Shown: piece after piece, positions 43,666 to 52,636 of the stretch
How positions within the stretch are numbered: position 1 is the first letter of the stretch
Layout: each line of letters starts with the position of its first letter
Assembly (NCBI RefSeq): GCF_037543845.1
Contig: NZ_JBBIFX010000002.1
Span: forward strand, 124,001 to 188,000
Length of the DNA stretch: 64,000 nt
Reading direction: 5' to 3'
Source of the DNA: Gymnodinialimonas ulvae
GTDB taxonomy: Bacteria > Pseudomonadota > Alphaproteobacteria > Rhodobacterales > Rhodobacteraceae
The notes under the pieces: generated by a model
Told to the model about the DNA's origin: nothing
Database searches by the model: none
What the model saw: the letters and a program-made list of their open reading frames with translations, nothing else
Position numbers and translations under genes: made by a program

Positions 43666-45582
43666 ATGACCCGCCCCCACACCCCCGTGCTTGACCAAGT
43701 CACCTATCCGTCTGATCTGCGGCGGCTCTCCGACGTCGACCTCGCACAATGCGCCGACGAACTCCGCACCGAGGTCATTTCCGCCGTGTCGGAAACCGGC
43801 GGGCACCTCGGGTCCTCGCTGGGTGTCGTCGAACTGTCCGTCGCCATCCATTCCGTCTTCAACACACCCTATGACAAGCTCGTCTGGGATGTCGGTCACC
43901 AATGCTATCCGCACAAGATCCTGACCGGGCGCCGCGACCGTATCCGCACGCTTCGGCAGAAGGATGGCCTCTCCGGTTTCACGAAACGCTCGGAATCAGA
44001 ATACGACCCGTTCGGCGCGGCGCATTCCTCCACCTCGATCTCCGCAGCGCTCGGTTTCGCCATGGCCTCCGACCTGGGCGAGGCGACCGGCGACGCGATT
44101 GCCGTTATCGGCGACGGCTCGATCTCCGCCGGCATGGCCTACGAGGCGCTCAACAACGCCGGTGATCTCGGCAAGCGCCTCTTCGTCATCCTCAACGACA
44201 ATGAAATGTCCATCGCACCCCCCGTCGGCGCCATGTCCCGCTACCTCACGGACCTGCAAAGCCCGCTCGCGACCCTCAAGGACATCGCCGATGGCGTCGC
44301 CTCGCATCTGCCCGAACCGATTCGCAAAGGGGCCGAACGTGCCCGCGAACTCGTCACCGGGCATCAGCCCTCTGCGACCCTCTTCGAACATCTGGGCTTC
44401 ACCTATGTCGGCCCCATCGACGGCCACAACATGGATGAACTCCTGACCACGCTGCGCGCCGCCAAGGCCCGCGCCGATGGCCCGATCCTGATCCATGCGG
44501 TCACCGTGAAGGGCAAGGGCTACAGCCCCGCCGAACTCAGCGATGATTGCTACCACGGCGTCGCCAAATTCGACGTGGCCACCGGGCAGCAGAAGAAATC
44601 CGCCCCCAATGCGCCAAGCTACACCGGCGTGTTTGGACAGACCCTGTTACGCATGGCAGAGACAGATAATCGCATCGTCGGCGTCACCGCCGCTATGCCC
44701 GGCGGCACCGGCATCGCGACCCTGCAGAAGGCCATGCCGCGCCGCGTTTTCGATGTCGGCATCGCCGAACAGCATGCCGTCACCTTCTCCGCCGGGATGG
44801 CCGCGGGGGGCCTGAAACCCTTTTGCGCGATCTACAGCAGTTTCCTGCAACGCGGCTATGATCAGGTTGTCCATGACGTCGCCCTGCAAAACCTGCCGGT
44901 GCGTTTCATGATCGACCGCGCGGGACTCGTCGGAGCCGATGGTCCGACCCACGCGGGCGCCTTCGACATCGGCTATCTCGCCGCGCTCCCGAACATGTCG
45001 GTTATGGCCTGCGCCGATGAGGCTGAACTCGTCCACATGCTCGCTACCGCCGCCGCCCACGATGACGGCCCGATCGCGCTCCGCTATCCGCGCGGCGAAG
45101 GCACCGGCGTTGACATGCCCGAGATCGGTGACGTCCTTCCAATCGGCAAAGGCCGCGTGATCCAGGAAGGTCACGATGTCGCGCTCCTGTCCTTTGGCGC
45201 GCATCTGGACGAGGCCAAAGACGCCGCCAAGGCACTGGAGGCTCGCGGCCTCACGGTGACGATTACGGACGCACGCTTTGCCAAACCGCTCGACACCGAT
45301 CTTGTGGACCGCCTCGTCGCAGACCACGGTGCTTTGCTCACCATTGAACAGGGTGCGATGCTCGGCTTCGGCGGTATCGTCCTGCATCACCTAGCTGCCA
45401 CCGGGCAACTCGATGGCCGATGCGCCGTCCGCACGCTTCATCTTCCAGACCGCTTCATTGATCAAGCCAGCCCGGCAGACATGTACGCCGACGCGGGCCT
45501 GACGGCCGATGATATCGCGGCGCAGGCGCTTGATGCGCTTGGGGTCGCGGTGGGTGACTTTCGAGGTGTGAAAGGCGCGTGA
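43666..45582 (+). CDS. dxs: 1-deoxy-D-xylulose-5-phosphate synthase
   Basis: Thiamine-diphosphate enzyme condensing pyruvate and glyceraldehyde-3-phosphate, entry to the MEP isoprenoid pathway that feeds carotenoids and the phytyl chain. 638 residues. GHLGSSLGVVELSVAIH carries the catalytic histidine. The TPP/Mg site is VIGDGSISAGMAYEALNNAG near residue 145, and the proton-relay glutamate is in GIAEQHAVTFSAGMA near 365. An extra dxs copy in the photosynthesis cluster next to puf is known from Rhodobacter; whether the genome has a second is not visible here. Confidence 0.97.
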   Translation: MTRPHTPVLDQVTYPSDLRRLSDVDLAQCADELRTEVISAVSETGGHLGSSLGVVELSVAIHSVFNTPYDKLVWDVGHQCYPHKILTGRRDRIRTLRQKDGLSGFTKRSESEYDPFGAAHSSTSISAALGFAMASDLGEATGDAIAVIGDGSISAGMAYEALNNAGDLGKRLFVILNDNEMSIAPPVGAMSRYLTDLQSPLATLKDIADGVASHLPEPIRKGAERARELVTGHQPSATLFEHLGFTYVGPIDGHNMDELLTTLRAAKARADGPILIHAVTVKGKGYSPAELSDDCYHGVAKFDVATGQQKKSAPNAPSYTGVFGQTLLRMAETDNRIVGVTAAMPGGTGIATLQKAMPRRVFDVGIAEQHAVTFSAGMAAGGLKPFCAIYSSFLQRGYDQVVHDVALQNLPVRFMIDRAGLVGADGPTHAGAFDIGYLAALPNMSVMACADEAELVHMLATAAAHDDGPIALRYPRGEGTGVDMPEIGDVLPIGKGRVIQEGHDVALLSFGAHLDEAKDAAKALEARGLTVTITDARFAKPLDTDLVDRLVADHGALLTIEQGAMLGFGGIVLHHLAATGQLDGRCAVRTLHLPDRFIDQASPADMYADAGLTADDIAAQALDALGVAVGDFRGVKGA

Positions 45583-45601
45583 TGCCGGAACCGTTAACCT
45601 T

Positions 45602-46126
45602 TCAGGTCGAAGGTTCGAAAATCACGCTCGCATGATCGCGCAGATATATCTGTAGCCAGGGCGTGAACGTCTCGGGCTTGCGCAAAACTTCATCTGCAAG
45701 GCCGCTCAAAGGCGTCCAGATCGTGTCCATCACCTCATCGGGATTGGCGACCGGCTCGACCCCCATGGGCATTTCGCCCACAAAGATATCCACAACTTCA
45801 TGCTCAACCAGGCCGCCGCCCACGTCGGCCCGATACTCCACAGTATCGCGGAAGGTCAGGGAAACTCCATTGATTCCAAGCTCTTCATCCAAACGACGTG
45901 TCGCACAGGTCAGCGGATCCTCTTCCCAATGCGGGTGTGTGCAGCAGGTATTCGCCCACAACCCTGGCGTGTGGTATTTTCCCAGCGCCCGACGTTGCAA
46001 CAACACCTTTCCCGAACGCAGAATGAACACCGAAATCGCCTTGTGCCGCAGCCCGCGCTGATGCGCTTCCAGCTTTTCAACCGGCTGCAAGGTGCCATCC
46101 ACCCATGTTGGAATATGAATAGTCAT
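45602..46126 (-). CDS. idi: Isopentenyl-diphosphate delta-isomerase (type I)
   Basis: Interconverts IPP and DMAPP. 174-residue Nudix-fold enzyme. KAISVFILRSGKVLLQRRAL leads in, and NTCCTHPHWEEDP carries the active-site cysteine and metal histidines. RRLDEELGI is the Nudix-box part, and EYRADVGGGLVEHEVVDIFV follows. Ends 19 bases from convergent dxs and starts 4 bases inside the end of bchP, so it is the last gene of ppaA-ppsR-bchG-bch2-bchP-idi. Confidence 0.95.
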   Translation of the reverse strand: MTIHIPTWVDGTLQPVEKLEAHQRGLRHKAISVFILRSGKVLLQRRALGKYHTPGLWANTCCTHPHWEEDPLTCATRRLDEELGINGVSLTFRDTVEYRADVGGGLVEHEVVDIFVGEMPMGVEPVANPDEVMDTIWTPLSGLADEVLRKPETFTPWLQIYLRDHASVIFEPST

Positions 46127-47304
46127 GCCCGCGTCGCGCTCACAATCCCGGTCAAATGTGCAAGGTTTTTGATACCAATTTTGATATGCGCCATCGGCCG
46201 CGCCTTGACCAGCTTCTTGTTCATGTAGGCCTCGAACGTCAGCCGCTGCACATCCACATCATGGCACAGGCTCACGAAGCGTTCCCGGCGTTCGTCGGAC
46301 TTGTAATAGGCGTTCTGCATGGCGCCTAACACTTTGAAAACACTCTTATGTTCCCGCATGAACAGCTTCCGCGCCAGTTGCAGATCCTTCACCCGACCCG
46401 ATTGCAAACACGCCGCCGCAGCCGTTGCCGCGACCCGTCCACCGACCATCGCATAGTAAATGCCTTCGCCCGAAGACGGCGCCACAACGCCCGCCGCATC
46501 GCCCGCAAGCACAACGTCACGCCCATTATCCCAACGATCCAAAGGCTTTAGCGGAATGGGCGCGCCTTCCTTGCGGATCGTCTTGCAATCATCAAGGCCC
46601 GACGCCACCCGCAGCGCCGCCGTGGCCTGCTTGAGGTCCACGTCCTTCACAAGCGATCCCATCCCAACACTGGCCGAATTGCCATGCGGGAAGACCCAGC
46701 CGTAAAAATCGGGCGAAATCGCCCCGTCGTAGATCACGTCGCAGCGCTTGGGATCATACTCGCCACGCGCTCCGGGGCTTTCAATGATTTCGTGATACGC
46801 AATGACATAGGGGATCTTGTCCCCCCCCTCGACCTCGGCCCGGGCAACATTCGACCGCGCGCCATCGGCTCCGATGATGATCTTGCCGGTCAGAACCCGT
46901 TCCTCACCGCTCTCCTTGTCGCGGTAATGCACATGGGTCCCGTCGGAATCGCGGCTGATCTTCGTAAAGGTCCCGGTCAACCTGTCGGCCCCGGCAAGCG
47001 CGGCGCGGCCCCGCAGAAACTCGTCGAAATGCTCCCGATCGACCATGCCGACGAAGCCATTTTCGATGGGAATATCCACCTTGCGCTTGGTCGGAGAGAT
47101 CATGCGCGCCGTGGTGATCTTTGCCACGATCTGCTCATCCGGAATGAAGAAATCCTTGATCAAGCGCGGGGGAATGGCCCCGCCGCAGGGTTTGATCCGA
47201 CCCGCGCGGTCGATCATCGCAACACTGTGGCCGGACCGTGCCAGATCCTCGGCTGCGGTTGCGCCGGACGGTCCGCCGCCCACGACGATGGCGTCATAGA
47301 TCAT
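46123..47304 (-). CDS. bchP: Geranylgeranyl (bacteriochlorophyll) reductase BchP
   Basis: NADPH-dependent flavoprotein that reduces the geranylgeranyl tail of bacteriochlorophyll to phytyl. 393 residues. The FAD loop is DAIVVGGGPSGATAAEDLAR, with KIIIGADGARSNVARAE near residue 145. DVVLAGDAAGVVAPSSGEGI lies near 270. It starts 2 bases after the bch2 stop with GGGAGAATAACC as ribosome site. Confidence 0.96.
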   Translation of the reverse strand: MIYDAIVVGGGPSGATAAEDLARSGHSVAMIDRAGRIKPCGGAIPPRLIKDFFIPDEQIVAKITTARMISPTKRKVDIPIENGFVGMVDREHFDEFLRGRAALAGADRLTGTFTKISRDSDGTHVHYRDKESGEERVLTGKIIIGADGARSNVARAEVEGGDKIPYVIAYHEIIESPGARGEYDPKRCDVIYDGAISPDFYGWVFPHGNSASVGMGSLVKDVDLKQATAALRVASGLDDCKTIRKEGAPIPLKPLDRWDNGRDVVLAGDAAGVVAPSSGEGIYYAMVGGRVAATAAAACLQSGRVKDLQLARKLFMREHKSVFKVLGAMQNAYYKSDERRERFVSLCHDVDVQRLTFEAYMNKKLVKARPMAHIKIGIKNLAHLTGIVSATRA

Positions 47305-47306
47305 GG

Positions 47307-48557
47307 TTATTCTCCCGGTTGAAGCTGCGGCTCTAGGGGCCGTGCATGAAGAAGCCGTCCAGCGACCAGCGCCGCGGCCAGAAATAGGATCGCCTCAAGT
47401 CCGAAGACGGTGGCGTAGGCGGTTTGTGTCGGCAGCGCGAGCCGCGCAATGTCGAGAATGCCGGTGGCCAGTAGCCCCGCAAGGCCCGCTGCAACGGCCT
47501 GCGCAGCCCCGAAGACACCCATGCGTGTACCAGCTGCGCCGCGCCGCTCGGACGCCAGCCGCATCATCGACCCGATGGCACCTACAACGAACAACCCGTT
47601 GCCAAGGCCGAGAACCATGGTGAACGCCAGCAGATGCAGCCCCGCACCAAGACCAACCAAACCAGCGGCAGAGATCATACACCCTACCATCGCCCAGATC
47701 CGAAGTGAGCCGATGCGGAACTGGCTTAGCCCGCCGGCGAGAAGCATACCCAGCAAAGCCGCGCCGTCTTTCCCGCCGCTGAGCTTGGTGGAATCCTCCG
47801 GCGAAAGCCCGTGCACATGGCCCGCAAAGGGTTCCAGCACCAACTCAGACAGATAGAAGGCGAAGATGGAGAGGAAGACAAACCCGGTGAACGACCGAGC
47901 AGCTGGATCGGCCCACGTCGCGGCGATCGCAGGGCCAAGCCTTGGGTATTCCGGTGCGGGCGCGGGGCCAAGCTTTGCTTCCACACCCCAAGTCGCAACA
48001 AATGCGAGGAGCGTAGCGAGGAGGGCTACAACCGGAACCACCGCCATCAAACGCTCTTCCGAGTAAGGCTCCAGCGCGAAGCCTGTTCCGATGGACGTCA
48101 CGATAGCCCCGCAGATCAGCATCAGCCAGGCGAACGTCGCCGCAGCAGGCTTCCTGTCGTCCGGCGATGCGGTGGCCAGCAAAGCGAGGAACGATGTTCC
48201 AGCCGCCCCAATCCCAAGCCCGATCAGCGCGTAGGCGACAATCCAAACCGCAAGCGCCACCAAACCGTCGAGATAGCCGATCCCGTAGGCCGTCATCACC
48301 AGGCCGATGCCCACACAGACAATCCCGCCGATAATAAAGGGTGTTCGACCGCCCTTGGCATCAGATCGATGTCCCCACATGGGCCGCGTCAGTTGAACAC
48401 CATAGTGCAAGGCCACCAGAAGGCCGGGCAGGATGGCAGGCCAGCCAAGGTCCACCGTCATCAGCCGGTTGAAGAGGTTCACAGGCAGGGCGGCGAGGCC
48501 TCCGATCGCCATGTTGCACAGGCACAGTCGCGCGATCCCACCCCAGCCAAGCGTCAT
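47307..48557 (-). CDS. bch2: BCH2/PucC-family major facilitator protein
   Basis: 416 residues, about twelve membrane helices. It belongs to the PucC/LhaA/BCH2 branch of the major facilitator superfamily (LPVNLFNRLMTVDLGWPAIL, GYRSDAKGGRTPFI-type loop, VFGAAQAVAAGLAGLLATGI). Members assist delivery or assembly of bacteriochlorophyll into light-harvesting complexes; this gene position between bchG and bchP is that of the Rhodobacter ORF428. The start at 48557 shares ATGA with the bchG stop. A second paralogue, lhaA, lies at 60.8 kb. Confidence 0.88.
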   Translation of the reverse strand: MTLGWGGIARLCLCNMAIGGLAALPVNLFNRLMTVDLGWPAILPGLLVALHYGVQLTRPMWGHRSDAKGGRTPFIIGGIVCVGIGLVMTAYGIGYLDGLVALAVWIVAYALIGLGIGAAGTSFLALLATASPDDRKPAAATFAWLMLICGAIVTSIGTGFALEPYSEERLMAVVPVVALLATLLAFVATWGVEAKLGPAPAPEYPRLGPAIAATWADPAARSFTGFVFLSIFAFYLSELVLEPFAGHVHGLSPEDSTKLSGGKDGAALLGMLLAGGLSQFRIGSLRIWAMVGCMISAAGLVGLGAGLHLLAFTMVLGLGNGLFVVGAIGSMMRLASERRGAAGTRMGVFGAAQAVAAGLAGLLATGILDIARLALPTQTAYATVFGLEAILFLAAALVAGRLLHARPLEPQLQPGE

Positions 48558-49465
48558 GTCAGCCCCCGGATTGCGACGGCCGTGACCATCATGCCTAGCA
48601 CATAAAGCGAGACGCCCGTGCCGTTGTACCAGGGCGCCTTGCCCTTCGGATCCCGCAGCAGCACACGCATCGCGAATAGCTGCAGAACGACGGAGATGAT
48701 GATCGCCAGCGCGTACCATTGCACGCCCCAGTAAATCAGCAGCCCGATCACGATAAGCTGCGGGACCGCCATTACCACGCAGGCCAGTTTTGCCGCGCGT
48801 TCGGGGCCGAGCGTCACCGGAAGGGAATTGACACCCATCTGCCGGTCGCCTTCCAAAGCTTTGAAATCATTGAGTGTCATGATGCCATGCGCGCCGATCC
48901 CATAAAGCAGCGCGACGATAACGATCGGCCAGGACGGCGCGCCCGCGGCCAGAACGGCGGCACCGGTGAACCATGGCAGGCTTTCATAGGACAGACCCAC
49001 AAGACCCGGCCCCCACCAGCCCGAGCGCTTCAGTCGGATCGGCTCCACCGAATAGGCCCAGGCCGCTGCAATCGCCACAAGCGTCGCGCCAAAGCCCCAC
49101 GGCCCCAGCGCAAGCCCAAGCAGCGCCGCGAACACCGACATGATGAGCGCGATCCAAAGCCCCCATCGCCCCGGAATGCGACCGGAGGGGATCGGCCGGT
49201 TGGGTTCGTTAATCGCGTCGACGTGGCGGTCGCACCAATCGTTTGCAGCCTGGCTCATCCCGCAGACAACGGGGCCGGCCAGAACCACACCAAGGCCAAG
49301 CACGAACCAATGCCCCGACGGCGCAACGCCGGCCGAGACGGCCCCGCACAGATACGCCCACATCGGCGGAAACCATGTGAGGGGTTTGAGAAGCGTCAGG
49401 ACGGCCCGGGGTTCGGGTAACGTGCGGGGCGCTTCCGATGTGCTGAGGTCGGTCGTTACACTCAT
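48554..49465 (-). CDS. bchG: Bacteriochlorophyll synthase BchG
   Basis: Esterifies bacteriochlorophyllide a with geranylgeranyl or phytyl diphosphate at the membrane. 303 residues of the UbiA prenyltransferase fold with about eight to nine helices. The first aspartate motif is NDWCDRHVDAINEPNRPIPS near residue 90. The second is TLNDFKALEGDRQMGVNSLP near 215. A PpsR operator ends 3 bases before its start codon, so transcription from a promoter here would be directly blocked. Confidence 0.96.
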   Translation of the reverse strand: MSVTTDLSTSEAPRTLPEPRAVLTLLKPLTWFPPMWAYLCGAVSAGVAPSGHWFVLGLGVVLAGPVVCGMSQAANDWCDRHVDAINEPNRPIPSGRIPGRWGLWIALIMSVFAALLGLALGPWGFGATLVAIAAAWAYSVEPIRLKRSGWWGPGLVGLSYESLPWFTGAAVLAAGAPSWPIVIVALLYGIGAHGIMTLNDFKALEGDRQMGVNSLPVTLGPERAAKLACVVMAVPQLIVIGLLIYWGVQWYALAIIISVVLQLFAMRVLLRDPKGKAPWYNGTGVSLYVLGMMVTAVAIRGLT

Positions 49466-49467
49466 AG

Positions 49468-49485
49468 TGTCAGATTAGTCTGACA
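49468..49485. promoter_or_regulatory. PpsR/CrtJ operator upstream of bchG
   Basis: TGTCAGATTAGTCTGACA, a TGT-N12-ACA site with full dyad symmetry in its arms (TGTCAGA/TCTGACA), only 3 bases upstream of the bchG ATG. Placed between ppsR and bchG. Confidence 0.8.
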
Positions 49486-49502
49486 CCCCACGAGTCGGCA
49501 AG

Positions 49503-49520
49503 TGTAAACTCCAGTTTACG
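49503..49520. promoter_or_regulatory. Near-match PpsR operator overlapping the ppsR stop
   Basis: TGTAAACTCCAGTTTACG fits TGT-N12-AC with G in place of the final A, and has a long dyad GTAAACT/AGTTTAC. It overlaps the last codons of ppsR (ends at 49516). It could be the weaker half of a tandem pair with the site at 49468. Confidence 0.55.
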
Positions 49521-50985
49521 ACTGATCGCCTGATCCACCGTCGTTCCGTGCCAATAACCCGTATTTGCGCAGCTTCACGTAAAGCGACTGCCGCGACAGG
49601 CCAAGCATCTCTGCGGCGGCAACCCGGTTGTTGTCCGTCAACTCCACCGCCGTCTCGATGCACATCTTTTCAACCACATCCGTCGTGGCCGAAACGATAT
49701 CCTTCAGCGGAGCGGAGCCAACAAGGTCCATTACGTTACGCATGGCATCGTCGGACATTGGCCCTGCACTGGGCAGAGTGCCGGGATTGGCGGTGCCGTT
49801 TGGCTCGCGCACAACCTCCATACGACTGGTATCGCGGATGATGAACGCAAAACCGGTGTTGCCGGACGTCGCCAGATGCGTAGCTGACATCTCGACCGAC
49901 AATTGCGCGCCAAACACGCCTTCCAACCGGGTCGAATAAAGCCGCATCCGCTTGTTGCGCGCCGCGTTGTCGATCAGAACCTTCAGGTCAACAGACCCGC
50001 GCGCAAGGAAATCACCCAAGGATTTCCCTTTGACATCCGACAACTGGCCAACATCACACAGGCCAAGGAACGCGTCATTGGCCGACCGGATCATCCCATG
50101 GGAATCGGTGAACACAACCGCATCCGCACCATCACGATACAGCGCCGATAGAACCTGGCTCAGCTCAAGCGCCAGTGAATCGGCGTTGCCCGCGGTCTCG
50201 ATCCGGCACAGCAGCGTCTTGTCACCGGCAGCCCGGAACACCATCGGGTGCAGGACCACATCGGCTTCGGTGCGCTTTGTCTGTACCGTGACCGTGCGTG
50301 CGGCCTCGTCACCGGCGGCCAGAACCAGCCCTTCGATGAACTCGCTGCGCCGCTTGCCGTCGAATTCCTGCGTGAACGCAGCCCCGGTCAGCGTATCCGC
50401 CTCGGCCCCAAGAACACGCGCGGCGGCGGAGTTCAGGTCGACGATCCGACCCGTTCCGACATCGACAAGCACCATCGCGTCACGCGCGGCTTCCATGATG
50501 ACCCGGTACCGCGTCTCGTAATCGCGGTGGGTCTCGTAATCCTTCTCAAGCGCCAGTTGCGCTTTCACCAGGCGATGCTGCAGCTCGGCAATCGGGCGAA
50601 GATCCCGACCGAGCATCAGGATGATATTCTCCCGCCCGGTCTTGTGCAGCGTGTAGCGGATCGGGAATTCCCAATTCGCATTGTCGAAGTGGTTCACCTC
50701 GATCGCATCGATCTTCGCCTTCTTTCCGCTCCGATAAGCCTCAAGCTGTGCCTCAAGCTTCGACAGGCTGTCCTCGGCCATGAATTCGCGGATGTCGCGA
50801 TCTTTCCAATGGTCGAGCCGCCCGAGAGTCGGGTTAAGCGGATTTGTGATGACCGAATGCACTTTGCCTTCGGTATCGAGCACAATCGCAAGATCCGCTG
50901 CGGTCGTGACGATGTCATTGAATTGCTCCGGCCCAATCGGGGGGGTCGAAGGTTGATCCCAGAAATCTGATCCGCGCGTGTTCAT
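49516..50985 (-). CDS. ppsR: Photosynthesis gene repressor PpsR (CrtJ)
   Basis: Redox- and light-linked repressor of bch, crt and puc genes. 489 residues: an N-terminal PAS-like domain (about 20-135), a linker helix, two PAS domains (about 155-260 and 275-390), and a Fis-type helix-turn-helix (NRVAAAEMLGLSRQSLYVKL, about 452-471). Cys442, just before the helix-turn-helix (EKMCIETAVELT), corresponds to the redox-sensing cysteine described in CrtJ/PpsR; other cysteines are Cys260 and Cys310. Transcribed after ppaA (27 bases) and toward bchG. Confidence 0.96.
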   Translation of the reverse strand: MNTRGSDFWDQPSTPPIGPEQFNDIVTTAADLAIVLDTEGKVHSVITNPLNPTLGRLDHWKDRDIREFMAEDSLSKLEAQLEAYRSGKKAKIDAIEVNHFDNANWEFPIRYTLHKTGRENIILMLGRDLRPIAELQHRLVKAQLALEKDYETHRDYETRYRVIMEAARDAMVLVDVGTGRIVDLNSAAARVLGAEADTLTGAAFTQEFDGKRRSEFIEGLVLAAGDEAARTVTVQTKRTEADVVLHPMVFRAAGDKTLLCRIETAGNADSLALELSQVLSALYRDGADAVVFTDSHGMIRSANDAFLGLCDVGQLSDVKGKSLGDFLARGSVDLKVLIDNAARNKRMRLYSTRLEGVFGAQLSVEMSATHLATSGNTGFAFIIRDTSRMEVVREPNGTANPGTLPSAGPMSDDAMRNVMDLVGSAPLKDIVSATTDVVEKMCIETAVELTDNNRVAAAEMLGLSRQSLYVKLRKYGLLARNDGGSGDQS

Positions 50986-51012
50986 AAGAACCTACTTTCC
51001 GTCACAGATCGT

Positions 51013-51831
51013 TCACCATTGCTCTTCATGACTTGGCACCGTCTTCTGAGAGGGGTCTGCCCTCGCAATGTCCAATCCACACTTCATCAACGCGTCCATC
51101 GCCGAGACAGCGACATGGTCCGCGCCCGTAGTCTGTTTCAAGTCTGTCCCGACACTTACGAAGGAACCGCCAATTGCGATGGGCGTGACACGCGTCACCA
51201 TCGCCCTGATTTTTTCGACCAATTCTTTTGTTGATGCAAGCGTTCTCCGCCCACCAATTGTAATTCCGACCATCACATAACGTTGGGTCCGCAAGTCATT
51301 TGCCAACTGGCGTACATCCGTATCGACGGCAATATCGACCGCATAGCCATAGCGACGAAATTGATCCGCGGCGACAAAAGTCCCCAGTGTGTGATCCTCT
51401 GGCCGAGGAATGATCATCAGGATCCGCGGTGCATTCGTGCCCGCCGTATCGCCGGTGGCCGAGATGTCCCGCGCGATCAGCGAGCGAACACATTCCTGCA
51501 GGCGCGCCGACCCGATGGAAACCTCGGCAAAGCTCAGTTCGTCATCTGCCCAGCGCTGGCCGAGGATACGCGCGACTTCCGGAATGACATAGTCGATGAT
51601 TTCCGGGATCGTAACGCCATCTTTACGCAGGTCTTGAATCGCCTCGTGACGCAGCTCCTCGTCTTCCGACAAGAACGCAGCGCACAGATCATCCAGCCGC
51701 GCCCTCAAAGGAGCGGGCCGCCTGTCGCTTTGACCGGCCAGCACGCGGATCGCTTCGCGTGCAAGACGGCGTACATCGACACCCGCCACAGTGGCGGGCA
51801 TGGGATAAGCGTCTCTGCGATCGTCGGCCAT
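51013..51831 (-). CDS. ppaA: PpaA/AerR cobalamin-binding regulator of photosynthesis genes
   Basis: Antirepressor that modifies PpsR action in response to light via bound vitamin B12. 272 residues from the ATG at 51831 (AAAGGC before it); an in-frame ATG at 51897 would give 294. A four-helix region (about 15-125) precedes the Rossmann-like B12 domain (about 134-255). Its PRPEDHTLG contains His147, matching the cobalamin-ligating histidine of AerR, followed by ITIGGRRTL and IAIGGSFVS. Cysteines at 50 and 114. Always found beside ppsR in purple bacteria. Confidence 0.92.
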   Translation of the reverse strand: MADDRRDAYPMPATVAGVDVRRLAREAIRVLAGQSDRRPAPLRARLDDLCAAFLSEDEELRHEAIQDLRKDGVTIPEIIDYVIPEVARILGQRWADDELSFAEVSIGSARLQECVRSLIARDISATGDTAGTNAPRILMIIPRPEDHTLGTFVAADQFRRYGYAVDIAVDTDVRQLANDLRTQRYVMVGITIGGRRTLASTKELVEKIRAMVTRVTPIAIGGSFVSVGTDLKQTTGADHVAVSAMDALMKCGLDIARADPSQKTVPSHEEQW

Positions 51832-51910
51832 CGTGATGCCTTTGCCTTTGCTCACGAAGCACGGAAACCCGTGCAGGTTGCGCTCATACGGGAGCATGCC
51901 GTCGTTTTAC

Positions 51911-51927
51911 CAGTGTCGCCGACACTG
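51911..51927. promoter_or_regulatory. Perfect 17-bp palindrome in the ppaA promoter region
   Basis: CAGTGTCG-C-CGACACTG, a perfect 8-1-8 inverted repeat 14 bases upstream of the outer ppaA ATG (51897) and 8 bases from a PpsR operator. It contains TGT-N5-ACA, not the N12 spacing, so it is either a different operator or an mRNA hairpin at the 5' end. Confidence 0.5.
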
Positions 51928-51935
51928 TAGCCAAA

Positions 51936-51953
51936 TGTCAAAGGAAATTGACA
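51936..51953. promoter_or_regulatory. PpsR/CrtJ operator upstream of ppaA
   Basis: TGTCAAAGGAAATTGACA, TGT-N12-ACA. On the minus strand its end reads TTGACA, a -35 candidate for ppaA-ppsR, suggesting that PpsR controls its own operon. Confidence 0.78.
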
Positions 51954-52079
51954 CTGCAACGATTTAGACCCCGTCGAAGGTCATACCGTTTACCACTTCA
52001 GCGCCGAAAAGCAAATGAAACAAAGGCGAAAACCGCGGCTTCCCAGTTTGACAGCGACGTTTGCACTCTCCTGCAAAAG

Positions 52080-52097
52080 TGTAAGTTTGGATTGACA
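52080..52097. promoter_or_regulatory. PpsR/CrtJ operator upstream of bchF
   Basis: TGTAAGTTTGGATTGACA, TGT-N12-ACA. The right arm holds TTGACA (52092-52097). CTACTT at 52115, after a 17-base spacer, is a plausible -10 for the bchFNBHLM-lhaA-puh unit. Confidence 0.8.
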
Positions 52098-52150
52098 CTC
52101 TCGGGTTTACAGCCCTACTTTCAAGCAGGGACCGGAGGAATCGAATTCGA

Positions 52151-52636
52151 ATGCCGAGCGACACCTTAACCGATCTGCCTTCCCGGCAGTTGTACACCGC
52201 TGAGGAGCGCGCGCGCCGTGACGCGACGATCTGGACCATGGTTCAGGGCGTTTTGGCGCCATTGCAGTTCCTGGTGTTCCTGATCTCTCTGGCGCTTGTC
52301 CTGCGCTACCTCTGGACCGATGTCGGATACACGGCCGCCACAGCGTCGATCATCGTCAAAACCGCGATCCTCCTGACGATCATGGTCACCGGCGCGATTT
52401 GGGAAAAAGTCGTTTTCGGTCAATACCTCTTCGCGCCTGCTTTCTTCTGGGAAGATGTGTTCTCCTTCGCGGTCATCGCGCTGCACCTGACCTATGTCTG
52501 GGCGCTCCTTGCGAGGTGGCCGGTCGACACGCAGATGTGGATCGCGCTTGCGGCATATGCGGCCTACGTCATAAACGCGGCGCAGTTCCTGTGGAAACTC
52601 CGCATGGCACGCCTCGATGCGGAGGCCCGCGCATGA
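52151..52636 (+). CDS. bchF: 3-vinyl bacteriochlorophyllide hydratase BchF
   Basis: Hydrates the C-3 vinyl group, the step before BchC. 161 residues with four membrane helices (about 28-48, 55-75, 90-112, 125-145). BchF landmarks are YTAEERARRDATIWTMVQGV and EKVVFGQYLFAPAFFWEDVF. The ribosome site is GGAGGAATCG. First gene of bchFNBHLM and overlaps bchN by 4 bases. Confidence 0.95.
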   Translation: MPSDTLTDLPSRQLYTAEERARRDATIWTMVQGVLAPLQFLVFLISLALVLRYLWTDVGYTAATASIIVKTAILLTIMVTGAIWEKVVFGQYLFAPAFFWEDVFSFAVIALHLTYVWALLARWPVDTQMWIALAAYAAYVINAAQFLWKLRMARLDAEARA

